Notes: generated by a model not told the origin, from the sequence alone. 64,000 nt of DNA from Hymenobacter psoromatis (GCF_020012125.1 NZ_JAIFAG010000002.1:62001-126000); one strand, 5' to 3'. Positions 26,301 to 34,932 are shown, counted from the first letter of the stretch. Program-made: numbers and translations.

Positions 26301-26381
26301 GCCTAGGCCCCCGCTGAGGGCGGCGCCCACCGCCAGCGGGTGGCTCAGGCGGAGCACTACGGCGGATACAATTATTTTCAT
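23313..26381 (-). CDS. SusC/RagA-family TonB-dependent outer-membrane transporter
   Basis: 1022 residues: signal peptide (to about 36), CarboxypepD_reg-like domain (VKGTVTDETGAGLPGVTVVL), plug with VVVVGYGTQRKEDLTGAV and the SusC landmark IRGATTISGNANVLIVLDG, then a 22-strand barrel ending with the aromatic LRTYSTGVNITF. It imports oligosaccharides using TonB energy, together with the SusD that follows. The gene sits in the middle of the leftward train driven from about 29.5 kb, with GH5-like upstream and GH115/GH3 downstream. No LacI-type palindrome was found before it. Confidence 0.97.
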   Translation of the reverse strand: MKIIVSAVVLRLSHPLAVGAALSGGLGLVAPLAAVAQTTRTVKGTVTDETGAGLPGVTVVLKGTSTGASTDAEGKYSIALPNGTGVIRFSFVGYTEQELAINDQTTVNIKLVASSKALDDVVVVGYGTQRKEDLTGAVVSANIESFRNQPNTNITQSLQGTVPGLNVGQISAAGANPSIQIRGATTISGNANVLIVLDGIIFTGALSSLNPDDIASVDVLKDASSTAVYGAQAANGVLLITTRRGRANQKPRFNYSGYIAGQRPTVNLHPLNRDQYLQRIKDLTYLQAYLPPDYTTPNPAYNLAANVDRSALDANNQILPNDYDWWGAGTQTGYVQNHEVSISGGSDKTTYLFSAGYNKQRGFIKNDDFNRKTVRVNLETQVTNWWKLGTQSFASINDYSGAEPSLADLVRASPLLTPYDANGNIIPFPDGTVNPNPFNTYNVADYDKRLSFFGNFFSDISVPFVKGLNYRTNFGNNYRNDSHYYASQYDAGLTGRAYKDNNQYYESTFDNIVTYNRNFNEKHDFTLTLLYSAIKRQSNHTLADAMGFSNLTLGYNSLQQGAIQRNSSDGYQETLNGQMARLNYKFLDRYLLTATIRRDGFSGFATNNKYGAFPSAALGWIITNEPFFKQSWVNFLKLRAGYGASGNLTSRYSSLAQVSAGAAYVFGDGGSTQFGQQVQTLSNPNLKWESTKGFNVGLDYVLLKNRISGNVDVYSTKTSDLLFDVNIPGITGFQTVRTNVGQVSNKGIEVTLTTANIATPAFKWNTTFNVSSNRNKILKLVGLGLDANGNGTEQDLVNSNLFIGKPIQTIYDLQVNGIYQLGDNIPAGYYPGTYRVVDANGDGKFTRLDDRVFIGNQEPSYRFSVLNTFDYKGFTLTAFINSVQGGKDSYLGANYNGIGSVLSDNSRRFNYFSDIDYWSPSNPNAEYPRSAVGPALAPTVYRSRNFVRLQNVSLTYHFGKALTSKLSADNLSVFVSGNNLITWTNWKGWDPETGVGLVDNFGAFNNARPVLRTYSTGVNITF

Positions 26382-26436
26382 AAATGGGTGGGGAAAGAAG
26401 GGTGAAATGGGAAAAACGGGACTAAAGCAGCGCCCA

Positions 26437-26476
26437 CGCCAGGGGGTAGGGCGGCGAGGGCCCTACCCCCCTGGCG
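26437..26476 (-). terminator. GC-rich hairpin at the end of the GH5-like gene
   Basis: CGCCAGGGGGTAGGGC (26437-26452) pairs with GCCCTACCCCCCTGGCG (26460-26476), one base bulged. It overlaps the GH5-like stop codon and precedes susC by about 55 bp. With no T-run it may protect or attenuate the mRNA, setting different levels for the enzyme and transporter genes. Confidence 0.5.
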
Positions 26477-27638
26477 CCACCGCTACCTGCGCGTGCTGCT
26501 GCCGGTAAGCCTTGGTTTTGGAATCCTGTATGAGCCGGGCAAACGTGGCCAGCTCCTCGGGTCGGTAGGGCGTCAGGTCGTTGTGGTACAGGTCGTGCTG
26601 CCACACGGTGGGCTCGGGACCGCCCGGGCGGTGCCCCCAGGGCAGGTGGGTCTGGGTTTCGCCGTTGACCAGGCCCCAGCTTAGGGCCCCCACTTTGTGC
26701 TCGTAGAGGATAGGTAGTACGGTTTCCACGTCCGAGCCGCGGGGGCGGTTCAGCCACTCGGTGCAAATCAGGGGGCGGTGCAGCTGGGCCAATTTGCTTA
26801 TCTCCTCGCGCATCTTGGCTGCCGTGCCGTAGTTGTGAAAGGTGGTCACGTCGGCGTTGGCCTCGATGAGGCGGTGCAGCGGGGCATTGTCCGACCAGTA
26901 GCCGATGCTGATGGGCTGCACCGGGTCCACGGACCGCGCCCAGCGGCACACGCCGCGCACCAGCGGCAGGCTTTTGGCCCCCAGGCCGCCGTTGGTGGGC
27001 TCGTTGTACAAGTCCCAGAGCAGCACCCGCTTATCGGTGCGGAAGGTGGTCATTACGTCTTTCACGTACTTTTCCAGCCGGGGGTAGGAAGTCGTGTCGG
27101 CCACCAGCGTGTGGCCGGGGCTCGGCGACCACGCCCAGGCGTACCAGCCGATAACGGGCTCGGGCTGCCTGCCGATTTTGGGGTCCACCTGGTCGTTGAA
27201 CACGCAGTCGTCGAACAAAGTCGGCATCACCCGGATGTGGTGCTTATCGGCAATGGCCAGAAACCGGCCGAAGGTCTGCCGGAAATACGCCGGGTCATCG
27301 GCCCACACGGCGTATTGCAGCACCACCCGCGCGCAGTTGAAGCCCGTGGTGGCGGCCAGCGCCAGCTCGCGGTCAATCACTTCAGGCGAGAAGCTAGTCT
27401 TGTCCCACATGGCCGTGTAGTTAATGGCGTTGGCCGGGATGTAGTTGAAGCCGCAGGGCCAAGGCTGCTGGTTGTACCAGGCGGCGGCTTTTTCCGGCGA
27501 CCAGCGCGGGGCCACGGCCTGCGCCAGTGCGGGCCGGCTGCCCGCCAGCAGTAGCACTAACCAGCAGCCCGTGAGGATTTTAATTAAGTTAAAATGCTTA
27601 TTGCCAAGGCTTAGCCTGAATAACGTAAAGTTGCGCAT
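26463..27638 (-). CDS. Clan GH-A (GH5-like) glycoside hydrolase, exported
   Basis: 391 residues from ATG 27638, with an N-terminal signal/anchor (LIKILTGCWLVLLLAGSRPALAQ). TIM-barrel landmarks: NYIPANAINYTAMWD at strand 1, VLLWDLYNEPTNGG with the acid/base Glu after Asn, and PLICTEWLNRPRGSD with the nucleophile Glu. This is the arrangement of GH5/clan GH-A; the subfamily is not clear. A paralogue lies at 30586. Embedded between the isomerase and susC, it is probably an endo- or exo-acting hemicellulase. Confidence 0.85.
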   Translation of the reverse strand: MRNFTLFRLSLGNKHFNLIKILTGCWLVLLLAGSRPALAQAVAPRWSPEKAAAWYNQQPWPCGFNYIPANAINYTAMWDKTSFSPEVIDRELALAATTGFNCARVVLQYAVWADDPAYFRQTFGRFLAIADKHHIRVMPTLFDDCVFNDQVDPKIGRQPEPVIGWYAWAWSPSPGHTLVADTTSYPRLEKYVKDVMTTFRTDKRVLLWDLYNEPTNGGLGAKSLPLVRGVCRWARSVDPVQPISIGYWSDNAPLHRLIEANADVTTFHNYGTAAKMREEISKLAQLHRPLICTEWLNRPRGSDVETVLPILYEHKVGALSWGLVNGETQTHLPWGHRPGGPEPTVWQHDLYHNDLTPYRPEELATFARLIQDSKTKAYRQQHAQVAVAPGG

Positions 27639-27715
27639 AGGGTGGGTGGGAAGGGAGGGCAAGGGTAGGAAGGCAATCGGGAGTTTGCCAGAGGCAATCA
27701 GGCAGCGCCCGGCGC

Positions 27716-28606
27716 TTAGGGGAAGGCCAGTGGAGCTGATTCCGCTTTTTTCACTATTTCAGCGGGCAGCGGAACGGCTGTTTCGGGGGCGTAGCGGCTC
27801 TTCAGCAGCGCCAGCATCCAGGCGTTCAGCTCCCATTGGTCGGCCACGGGCTGCTGGGTGTGGGGCAGCGCGGGCAGGTAGGGGGCGGGCCCAAACTCGG
27901 GCGTAATGGTGAAGCAGGCGGTGCCCTGCGCCCGGTGCCGGGCCACCAGCTCGTCCCACCAGGCCAGGTGAATGCCCAGCGCCTCGTCCCACTCGGGGGC
28001 ACGCGGGTCGCTCACCTGGGGGCCCTGTGGGTGGCCCACGCGGGCGTGCAGGTGATCAGCCCGGCCCAGAGCCTGGCGCACGCAGTGGGCCAGCTCGGGC
28101 GCTTGCAAATACGACTCGCTCACGCAGCACCAGTGTGAGAAATCGGCGTTCAGCCGCAGGTCCGGAAACGCAGCCAGGTAGGGCAGCAGTGCCGGCGCGC
28201 TGTAGGTGAAGCGGCCCCGGTGAATCTCGTGCACCACCGGCACGCCCAGTGCCTGCCCCACCTCGGTAGTGCGGCGGATGAGAGCGCTGTTTTGCTCGAA
28301 GCTGAAGTAATCGCGGCCGGTGAAGGAATTGATTTTCAGCGGCTGCATAGTAGTGGCGTTGCGCAGGTATAGCTCCGTTTCGGCCAGGTGTTCGGTAAAG
28401 CCCTTGCCCCGCCCTGCCTCCAGCACCTGCCCGATGAAGAGCAGGTGGTGGTCGGCCAGCAGCCGCTGCCAGCGTGCCCGCTCGGCCGGGTTGGGACTCA
28501 CTACCATCTCCACCCCGTCGTAGCCCGCCGCCTGCACGCGGGCCACAAACTCGGCGGGCTGCAGGTGCTCCTGGCCCCAGTGTGGGCAAAAAAAGACGAG
28601 CTGCAC
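27716..28606 (-). CDS. Sugar phosphate isomerase/epimerase-family TIM barrel
   Basis: 296 residues without signal peptide, so cytoplasmic. The pattern follows xylose-isomerase-like/AP-endonuclease-2 barrels: AAGYDGVEMVVSPN at strand 1-2, VVHEIHRGRFTYS with a metal-type Glu/His, LRLNADFSHWCCVSE (Asp, His) and ITPEFGPAPYLP with the last metal Glu. Members isomerise or epimerise sugars and polyols. Its position between the dioxygenase and the GH5-like gene suggests a role in processing an unusual released sugar or acid. Substrate unknown. Confidence 0.8.
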   Translation of the reverse strand: MQLVFFCPHWGQEHLQPAEFVARVQAAGYDGVEMVVSPNPAERARWQRLLADHHLLFIGQVLEAGRGKGFTEHLAETELYLRNATTMQPLKINSFTGRDYFSFEQNSALIRRTTEVGQALGVPVVHEIHRGRFTYSAPALLPYLAAFPDLRLNADFSHWCCVSESYLQAPELAHCVRQALGRADHLHARVGHPQGPQVSDPRAPEWDEALGIHLAWWDELVARHRAQGTACFTITPEFGPAPYLPALPHTQQPVADQWELNAWMLALLKSRYAPETAVPLPAEIVKKAESAPLAFP

Positions 28607-28656
28607 GACGTTCTTTGTTTGTAACTTATTGGTTGATAATTTTTAATCGCCAAACC

Positions 28657-29478
28657 CTACAGAACCAGTGGATTCAGCTCCGATGCTGCTAGCGCGCCGG
28701 CGGGCAGGTGCTGGAGCCAGCGGGCGTGGTCGTTGTGCTGCGCCTGGTGATGCGGCGCTACCACGCGGGCCCCGTCGGCGAGATAAATGATGGTCATCAC
28801 CTCGCGCATTTGGGTAGATTGGTTGCCGGGGGCCTGGTGAATGGTAAAGCCGTAGTGCCAGGTGGCATCGCCGGCCCGCATGGTGGCGGCCCGCGTCACG
28901 GGGAAGTCGTTTTCGCGCACATAGCGGTCAAACTCGGCTGCCGAGGTATCGGAAATTTCGTGGTCGAATACTGCCCCCCGCCGGTGCGAGCCCGAGGCGA
29001 AGGTGAGCATTCCCATGTCAGCATCGATGTCCACCAGCGGCATCCACATGGTGATGGTGTTAGTGGTGTCGAGGGGCCAGTAGTGCTGGTCCTGGTGCCA
29101 GGGGGTAGGGCCGCCACCGGGCTCCTTAAACAGCGCTTGGTCGTGGTAGATACGCACGTTTTCGACGCCCAGTAGGTCGGCCGCCAGCTGGGCAAAGCGC
29201 CGGGCCAGCACAAAGCGGCGTACCCGCTCGTCGGCGCGCCATAGGTTCATAATTTGCAAAAAAGCCTTGCCGTAGGTATCGCGCGCCGCCAGCGGCCGGG
29301 CCTCGGTGTTGTAGCATTCGGCGGCCTGCTCAATGACCGGGCGGTAGGCGGCCACCTCGGCGGGCGAGAGCACGCCGCGGGTGAGGGTGTGGCCCAGCGT
29401 CCGGAATTCCTGAATTTGAGTGGTACTCAGACGCTTGCTCTCGGCCAGGGCGGGCAGGTCTTCGGGATAAATAGTCAT
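28657..29478 (-). CDS. Phytanoyl-CoA dioxygenase-family Fe(II)/2-oxoglutarate oxygenase
   Basis: 273 residues, no signal. The iron facial triad is visible: PTPWHQDQHYW (H128, D130) and FTIHQAPGNQS (H214), with R225 placed for 2-oxoglutarate binding. DADMGMLTFASGSHRRG is the classic PhyH segment. It hydroxylates a small organic substrate. It is the first gene of the leftward train and faces the AraC gene across 138 bp. An oxygenase leading a glycan locus is uncommon and hints at a modified sugar or an aryl/methyl ether substituent, which is inference. Confidence 0.88.
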   Translation of the reverse strand: MTIYPEDLPALAESKRLSTTQIQEFRTLGHTLTRGVLSPAEVAAYRPVIEQAAECYNTEARPLAARDTYGKAFLQIMNLWRADERVRRFVLARRFAQLAADLLGVENVRIYHDQALFKEPGGGPTPWHQDQHYWPLDTTNTITMWMPLVDIDADMGMLTFASGSHRRGAVFDHEISDTSAAEFDRYVRENDFPVTRAATMRAGDATWHYGFTIHQAPGNQSTQMREVMTIIYLADGARVVAPHHQAQHNDHARWLQHLPAGALAASELNPLVL

Positions 29479-29616
29479 AGCCAGTGAATTGCTTGGGTTT
29501 TACCAAGGCAAAGCACCGGCATTTCTCACCGAAAAAAAATAACTTTATTGGCCATTTCTTGGTGTATATTATCCTGACGCCCCGCTCCTACCCCATTTTC
29601 TCACCCTTCTACACCC

Positions 29617-30489
29617 ATGCTCAAAGCTGCTTACGAGGCCGTCGCCCCCAATGCGGCCTCTTCCTTTTCGGTGCGCACTTTTGCCGAGGAGGTCTTCACA
29701 GCTCCTTATCACTACCACCCCGAGTATGAGCTGACCCTCATTGTGCAGGGCCGGGGCCGGCGCTACGTGGGCAGCCACGTGGCCGAATACGGCCCCGGCG
29801 ATTTAGTGCTGGTCGGCGCGCAGCTGCCCCACTGCTGGAAAACGGCCCCGGCCGGCCTCCAGCGGGCCGCGTCGGTGTCGGTCGTGGCGCAGTTCACCCA
29901 CGAGTGTCTGGGGGAGGTGTTTTTCGGCAAGCCCGAAATGCACGCCATTGCGCAGCTGCTGCGTCGCAGCGCCAATGGCCTACACTTTCCCGATGCCGGC
30001 CAGCACCTGCGGCCCGCGCTACGCCAACTCGGGCAGGAGCCTGATCCTTTTCGCCGCCTGCAGGCCCTACTGGGCCTGTTGCAAGCGCTGGCTAGTACCC
30101 CGCACTACGAAGTGTTGGACGCGCAGCAGCGGGTGGGCACCTTAGCACCCGCCGAGCGCGAGCGCTACCACCGGGTAATGGCCTACCTGGTCGAGCACTT
30201 TCGGGGGCCCCTCACCCTGGCGCAGGTGGCAGAGGTAGCCCATCTTACTCCTAATGCCTTTTGCAAATATTTCAAGAATTTGACCCGCAGAACCTTCGTC
30301 GAAGTGATGATTGAGTACCGCTTGCAGTACGCCACGCAGCAACTGGTGAGCACCAATAAGGCGGTGGCTGAAATTTGCTACGACAGCGGCTTTCGCGACG
30401 TTTCGTACTTCAACAAGCTCTTTAAGGCGCAGCGGCAGCACAGCCCCCTGCAGTACCGGCGCGCGTTTCAGCAGGCGTTGTATAGCTGA
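29617..30489 (+). CDS. AraC-family regulator with N-terminal cupin
   Basis: 290 residues. The N-terminal cupin (HYHPEYELTLIVQGRGRRYVG, GPGDLVLVGAQLPHCW; about 25-80) is a sugar-sensing type. The C-terminal pair of AraC helix-turn-helices (about 195-288) includes LAQVAEVAHLTPNAFCKYFK and VAEICYDSGFRDVSYFNKLFK. It is transcribed away from the PhyH-isomerase-GH5-susCD train, so it is the probable activator of that locus, in place of the hybrid two-component sensor often used by Bacteroides. Confidence 0.93.
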   Translation: MLKAAYEAVAPNAASSFSVRTFAEEVFTAPYHYHPEYELTLIVQGRGRRYVGSHVAEYGPGDLVLVGAQLPHCWKTAPAGLQRAASVSVVAQFTHECLGEVFFGKPEMHAIAQLLRRSANGLHFPDAGQHLRPALRQLGQEPDPFRRLQALLGLLQALASTPHYEVLDAQQRVGTLAPAERERYHRVMAYLVEHFRGPLTLAQVAEVAHLTPNAFCKYFKNLTRRTFVEVMIEYRLQYATQQLVSTNKAVAEICYDSGFRDVSYFNKLFKAQRQHSPLQYRRAFQQALYS

Positions 30490-30511
30490 GCGCTGGGGCG
30501 GCGGTGGCCCG

Positions 30512-30572
30512 GCAATAAGAAGCCCCTACCCTCTCTTCCTGACCGAAAGGGAGGGTAGGGGCTTCTTATTGC
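30512..30572. terminator. Bidirectional terminator between AraC and GH5-like genes
   Basis: Perfect 22-bp arms 30512-30533 and 30551-30572 (core GAAGCCCCTACCCTC and its complement), extended inward by a few more pairs. The genes on both sides converge on it: AraC ends at 30489, GH5-like at 30586. AATAAG/CTTATT at the arm bases give a U-rich side in both directions. Confidence 0.85.
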
Positions 30573-30585
30573 TGGGCACCAGCTA

Positions 30586-31695
30586 TTAGGGCTTGCTGTT
30601 CAGCTTCTTAATCAGGTCGGTTTCGTCCTGACGGTAAGGCGTGCCGTCTTTGCGAAAAACTTCGTGGAACCATTCGCTGGGCTCCGAGCCATCGGCCAGG
30701 GGTGTATCCCAGGCGTATTTAGTATTGGTTTTGCCATCCACGAGGCCCCAGTTAATGGCCGCTACGCGGTACTTTTTGAGCAGGGGTAAGATATTGACAA
30801 AGCGCGAGTTGCGGGGCCGGGCCATGTATTCGGTACAGATGAGCGGCCGGCCGTGGGTTTCGAGCAGTTCAATCTCGCGCTGGTGGGCCGGCACCTCGTC
30901 GTAGTTGTGGTAGGTAATCACGTCGGAGTGCAGCGCCTGATAAGTGTTGAGAGCCTGGAAATCCAGGTTCCAGATGCCCATGCTTAAGGGCTGGTCGGGG
31001 CGCACGGCCTCGGCCCAGGCAAAGGTGTTGCGCACCAGTGGCAGGGAGGCAGTGCTCTTGCCCTGGTTGCCAGGCTCGTTATATAAGTCCCAGAGCGCAA
31101 TGCGCTTGTCATGAGCGAAGCTGGTGAGCACGTCGGTCACGTAGGGCCGCAGCTGCATAAAAGTAGCCGAGTCGCGCGAGGCCGGGTCGCCGGGGTCCTG
31201 TAGCCAACCCGAGTTATGGATACCGGTTTTGGGCGCGGGTTGGGTACCAATGTGCGAGTCCTTGTTCCAGCAGTCATCGAAGAAGACGAAGATGGTGCCA
31301 ATGTGGTGCTTATCGGCGACAGCCAGGTAGTCGTTCATCCGCTTTTTGAAGCCCGCAGGGTCCTCTTTCCAGGCCAGGCTGTGCAAAAACACGCGCATTG
31401 TATTGAAGCCGATGCCCTCGGCCCAACCTAGCTCCTTATCGATGGTGGCGGGGTCAAACGTGGCGGCCTGCCACATTTCGAGCTGGTTGATGGCGGTGCT
31501 GGGGATGAAGTTGGCGCCCGTCATCCAGGGCCGGGCGGCGTACCAGGCGTTGGCCTTGTCGGCCGACCAGCGGCCGGCCTGGCTGGGGGCAAGCATGGCG
31601 GCAGTACCCTTGGTTTTGGTCTTAACTTTCTGGGCCTGGGCCAGCGGGGCGCCGAGCAGCGACAAGCCCAGCAGCAGCATGGATAGTTTTTTCAT
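30586..31695 (-). CDS. Clan GH-A (GH5-like) glycoside hydrolase, paralogue of 26463
   Basis: 369 residues with signal peptide MKKLSMLLLGLSLLGAPLAQAQ. Same blocks as the 26463 gene: ANFIPSTAINQLEMWQAATF, IALWDLYNEPGNQG (acid/base Glu) and PLICTEYMARPRNSRFVN (nucleophile Glu). The two copies sit on either side of the AraC/PhyH divergent promoter, one in each locus, suggesting duplication followed by specialisation. It is downstream of GH43 and GH127 on the same strand and likely belongs to the LacI-controlled set. Confidence 0.85.
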   Translation of the reverse strand: MKKLSMLLLGLSLLGAPLAQAQKVKTKTKGTAAMLAPSQAGRWSADKANAWYAARPWMTGANFIPSTAINQLEMWQAATFDPATIDKELGWAEGIGFNTMRVFLHSLAWKEDPAGFKKRMNDYLAVADKHHIGTIFVFFDDCWNKDSHIGTQPAPKTGIHNSGWLQDPGDPASRDSATFMQLRPYVTDVLTSFAHDKRIALWDLYNEPGNQGKSTASLPLVRNTFAWAEAVRPDQPLSMGIWNLDFQALNTYQALHSDVITYHNYDEVPAHQREIELLETHGRPLICTEYMARPRNSRFVNILPLLKKYRVAAINWGLVDGKTNTKYAWDTPLADGSEPSEWFHEVFRKDGTPYRQDETDLIKKLNSKP

Positions 31696-31817
31696 GTGGG
31701 AAGAGGAAAAAAGAGGGGGGTAGGAAATAAAGTAGGTGCAATGCGCCCCGGCGTAGTGGCAAGGAGACGCCCGAAACCTGCGAGCTGCTCACCGGTAGCC
31801 CGCGCAAACTAGCGGGC

Positions 31818-32837
31818 TCACTCGCCCGAGGGCACGGGCTGGGGCGTGGCTAGCGCAGCGGGCACGCTAAAATCGGGCGAGCCATCGGGCCGCCAGCTGA
31901 ACCGCTGGGCGCGGGAGCTGCGGCCTTCACACTTGCCATCGGCCGCCGCCTTGGCGTGGTAGATAATCCAGCTTTCGCGGCCGTCGGGCGAGGTGGTGAA
32001 GCCGTTGTGGCCGGTGCCCCACACGCCATTCTCGGCCGATGGGTGAAACACGGGCTCCGGCGATTTTACCCAGGAGGCGGCCAGGAGCGGGTCGGCGCCG
32101 GGCCGGGCCGTGAGCATTCCTAGGGCGTAATTATCGTCCCAGCAGGCGCTGGCCGAATACACCAGCAAGAGCTGCCCTTTCTTACCAGCCAGAAACTCGG
32201 GGCCTTCCAAAATCTGGCGGCCGCCGCCCTTTTCCCAGCTCTGGGTGGGGGTAGCAATGGTCGTTTCGCGGGCGGCGTCGAGCGTCCAGGGGTTTTTCAT
32301 GGGCGCGATGGCCAGCACACTCTGCGGCCCCACGTAGGCCGAGTACACAAAATAGCGCTGGCCGCCGTGCTCAAACACGGTGCCGTCGAGGCCGCTGTAT
32401 TTCGTGTTCACGCGGCCCTTGTCTACCCAGGTGCCGGTAGTGGGGTCAGGGCTGGCATTTTCTAACACAAACACGTAGCGCGTGTCATCCCCCGCCTTGG
32501 CCTGGTCAGAGGCCGTATAGTAGAGGTACCATTTCCCAGCGAAAAAGTGCAGCTCAGGCGCCCAAATTTGGGTGGAGTTGGGGCCGGTGGCCGGCGGCGT
32601 CCAAACCACCGCGCCGGGCGCGTCCTTCACCCCTTCCAGGAGTTTTGACTTCCAGAGGGTCAGGTTCTTACCCATCGTATTGGTGTAGTAGTAATAGCCG
32701 CCGTGGCGGATAATCCACGGGTCGGGGCCATTCACCTTCAGCGGGTTCGTAAAGGTGCGTGGGGCCGGGGCCTGCGCGCCCGCCAGGTGGCTAATACCTA
32801 GCAACGCGCTCACGAACAATATTTTACCAGAAACCAT
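31818..32837 (-). CDS. GH43 alpha-L-arabinofuranosidase-like, exported
   Basis: 339 residues with signal peptide (MVSGKILFVSALLGISHLAGA). The catalytic triad of GH43 is visible: D39 in KVNGPDPWIIRHG, D151 in YSGLDGTVFEHGG and E211 in QILEGPEFLAG. IWAPELHFFAGKWYLYYTAS is a typical blade. It is close in layout to the GH43 at 42872, with a shared C-terminal half (ALGMLT, GHNGF, QRF-W). The gene begins 3 bp before the end of the GH127 gene in transcription order, so the pair is translationally close and acts together on arabinose-containing side chains. Confidence 0.92.
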   Translation of the reverse strand: MVSGKILFVSALLGISHLAGAQAPAPRTFTNPLKVNGPDPWIIRHGGYYYYTNTMGKNLTLWKSKLLEGVKDAPGAVVWTPPATGPNSTQIWAPELHFFAGKWYLYYTASDQAKAGDDTRYVFVLENASPDPTTGTWVDKGRVNTKYSGLDGTVFEHGGQRYFVYSAYVGPQSVLAIAPMKNPWTLDAARETTIATPTQSWEKGGGRQILEGPEFLAGKKGQLLLVYSASACWDDNYALGMLTARPGADPLLAASWVKSPEPVFHPSAENGVWGTGHNGFTTSPDGRESWIIYHAKAAADGKCEGRSSRAQRFSWRPDGSPDFSVPAALATPQPVPSGE

Positions 32838-32840
32838 AGG

Positions 32841-34883
32841 CTAGGGAATAATGGGTAAGGCCACCACGCGCAGCTTGGTGCAACCGTAGGGGATAAACGT
32901 GAGCGTTTCAAGGGTGGAGTCCACGGGCCCCTTATAGAGGCCATCGCGGGGCGTAACGGGTTGCGGGGCTACCCCCTCATCGAGCTGCCAGGCGGGCAAG
33001 CGCCGGCCGCTGACGGTGAGGGTAATGGGCGCATTGGCCGCGTTCCAGTAAAATCCGTTGGCACTGGCCGCCAGCGGCTTAGCGGCCACGGTAGTGGCGA
33101 GAATGGGGTCCTCGACCACGGCGTGGGGCAGGCCGTAGTTCCAGGGGCTGCCGGGCGTGAGAGTAAAGTAGCGACCTTCCTGGGCCTGCTGGCCTTCCTG
33201 CCACTGCTCCTTAATTTGAAGGGCGTAGGCCAGCGGGCCGCGCTCCAGGGTGCGCGAGTTGCGGGCCCAGCTGCTGGTGCGCACCGGCATGGGCAGGCGC
33301 AGCGTGAGGTGGTCGGCGGGCCGCCAGGTGCGGGCCAGAGTGATAACCTGGCCGCCCTTGTCGGTGCGCAGCGATTGGCCGTTGAGCAGCACCGTGGCCT
33401 CGGCACACCAACCCGGCACGCGCAGCACCAACGGAAATGCGATGGGCTTTTTCAGGTCGAAAACAAAGTTAATTTCGTCGCCGAAGGGGTAGGCAGTTTC
33501 TTCCCGAATGGTCACCGGCACGTTACCATTTACTTTCGTCGTCAGCACGTTGGGCGCATATTCTAAGGCCGCTACACCCTGACTCGGCGTGGCGTACCAG
33601 AGGTGCGTCGCAAATTTGGTCCAGCCCTGATGCATGTTGGCCGTGCAGCAGGTATAGCCGGCATAGGGCCCAAAAACATTGTTCATCCCGTACTCGAAGG
33701 GCAGCGAAAAGTTGAGTACACCCCGCTGCACCTGCACCTGGTTAGCCACCTGGAAGTATTGGCGGCTTTCGTAGTCGTCGGTGGTTTGGGTAGGTAGGGC
33801 GTTGTAGGCAATGCGTTCCAGCGCGTCGAGGTAGGTAGCGTCACCGGTAATGGCGGCAGCCTGCTCCAGCGAGTACATGGTTTCGACCACCGCGCACAAC
33901 TCAGTGCCCTGGGTGGGCAAGTTGCCATGCAAGTCCTCATCGGCCGAAAACATGCCGGTGGGCAGGCCATGCAGCGTCATAATGTCTTGCCAGCCAGTAC
34001 GTAGCGCCTGCGGCAGCGCAGGCTGTTCGGGGTGGGCTTGGCTGTACACCACGGGCAGCTTCAAGCCCATGCCCACGTTCACACCGTGGCGGTTCATCCA
34101 GTGGGCATCGGTTTGGTTGGCGGCAGCTTCCATCACCCAGTCGCGGTCCGCGAACAGGGCCGTCCAGGGCGTGGTTTGCTGGTAAAGCAACTCGCCCAGC
34201 TCGCGCAGAAACGGCTCGCCGGTTTGCCGGTATAACCAATAGATCACCAGTAGGTTATCGCCGCCGCGCACGGTGCTCCACTCGCTCCACTGGCCCAGCG
34301 GTGCGGCCGGCAGGTTGGCCAACTGGTAGCGAAAGTAGCGGGTCAGGAAAGGCAGCACTCGCGCATCGTGAGTGGCTTGGTAGTGCTGCTGAAACACCTT
34401 GAGCATGACCATGCGCGGCCACCAATCCTCGCCCTGAGTTCCTTGCACATCAAGCAGCTTACCGGCTGCTTGCTCGGCCTTGGTCAGCGGGCCGAAGTAG
34501 CCCGAGGGCCGCTGGTGCTGAATGGACCAGTCCACGTAGCGCTGTACCTTGGCCAACAAGGGTTTATCCTGAAGCAGGTGGGCCAGCGATATGGCACCGT
34601 CAAGCCAATAGGGAGTTTCTTCCCAACCGTCGCCGGTGCCCCCGAGCCAGCCGTTTTTATCGCGTAGCTTGGGGTAGGTTTCGTCGAGGTGACCCGTGCT
34701 GTGGTCGCGCATAATGCCCAGCTGCGTGCGCAGCCAGCCGGCAGGCTGAATGGCACCGGGCGCTAATTCCCGGTAAGCTAGCGGGGCCAGCGGCGCGGGG
34801 GCGGTAGCTGGTTGTGCCACGGCGCTGGCTTCGCACAGCACTAGCGCAGCTAGTCCCCAGCGGGCACGGGGCGGATAAGTCAT
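32841..34883 (-). CDS. GH127 beta-L-arabinofuranosidase
   Basis: 680 residues from ATG 34883, which gives the signal peptide (WGLAALVLCEASAVA); the longer frame starts inside the operator. The GH127 (DUF1680) blocks are clear: NGWLGGTGDGWEETPYWLDG, GTELCAVVETMYSLEQ and GYTCCTANMHQGW. The zinc-thiolate site is predicted as E328, C330, C412, C413, the same spacing as in characterised GH127 enzymes, with one of the paired cysteines as nucleophile. It cuts beta-linked L-arabinofuranose. A perfect LacI-type palindrome lies 50 bp upstream. Confidence 0.95.
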   Translation of the reverse strand: MTYPPRARWGLAALVLCEASAVAQPATAPAPLAPLAYRELAPGAIQPAGWLRTQLGIMRDHSTGHLDETYPKLRDKNGWLGGTGDGWEETPYWLDGAISLAHLLQDKPLLAKVQRYVDWSIQHQRPSGYFGPLTKAEQAAGKLLDVQGTQGEDWWPRMVMLKVFQQHYQATHDARVLPFLTRYFRYQLANLPAAPLGQWSEWSTVRGGDNLLVIYWLYRQTGEPFLRELGELLYQQTTPWTALFADRDWVMEAAANQTDAHWMNRHGVNVGMGLKLPVVYSQAHPEQPALPQALRTGWQDIMTLHGLPTGMFSADEDLHGNLPTQGTELCAVVETMYSLEQAAAITGDATYLDALERIAYNALPTQTTDDYESRQYFQVANQVQVQRGVLNFSLPFEYGMNNVFGPYAGYTCCTANMHQGWTKFATHLWYATPSQGVAALEYAPNVLTTKVNGNVPVTIREETAYPFGDEINFVFDLKKPIAFPLVLRVPGWCAEATVLLNGQSLRTDKGGQVITLARTWRPADHLTLRLPMPVRTSSWARNSRTLERGPLAYALQIKEQWQEGQQAQEGRYFTLTPGSPWNYGLPHAVVEDPILATTVAAKPLAASANGFYWNAANAPITLTVSGRRLPAWQLDEGVAPQPVTPRDGLYKGPVDSTLETLTFIPYGCTKLRVVALPIIP

Positions 34884-34932
34884 AAAAAAGCGCGACGAGT
34901 GGGAAAAGACAGCGCGAAGGTAGCAAACGCAA

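Noticed and set aside
24345..26306. Long plus-strand open frames opposite susC
   Set aside because: Val/Gly/His/Arg-rich shadows of the TonB-dependent transporter; no motif.
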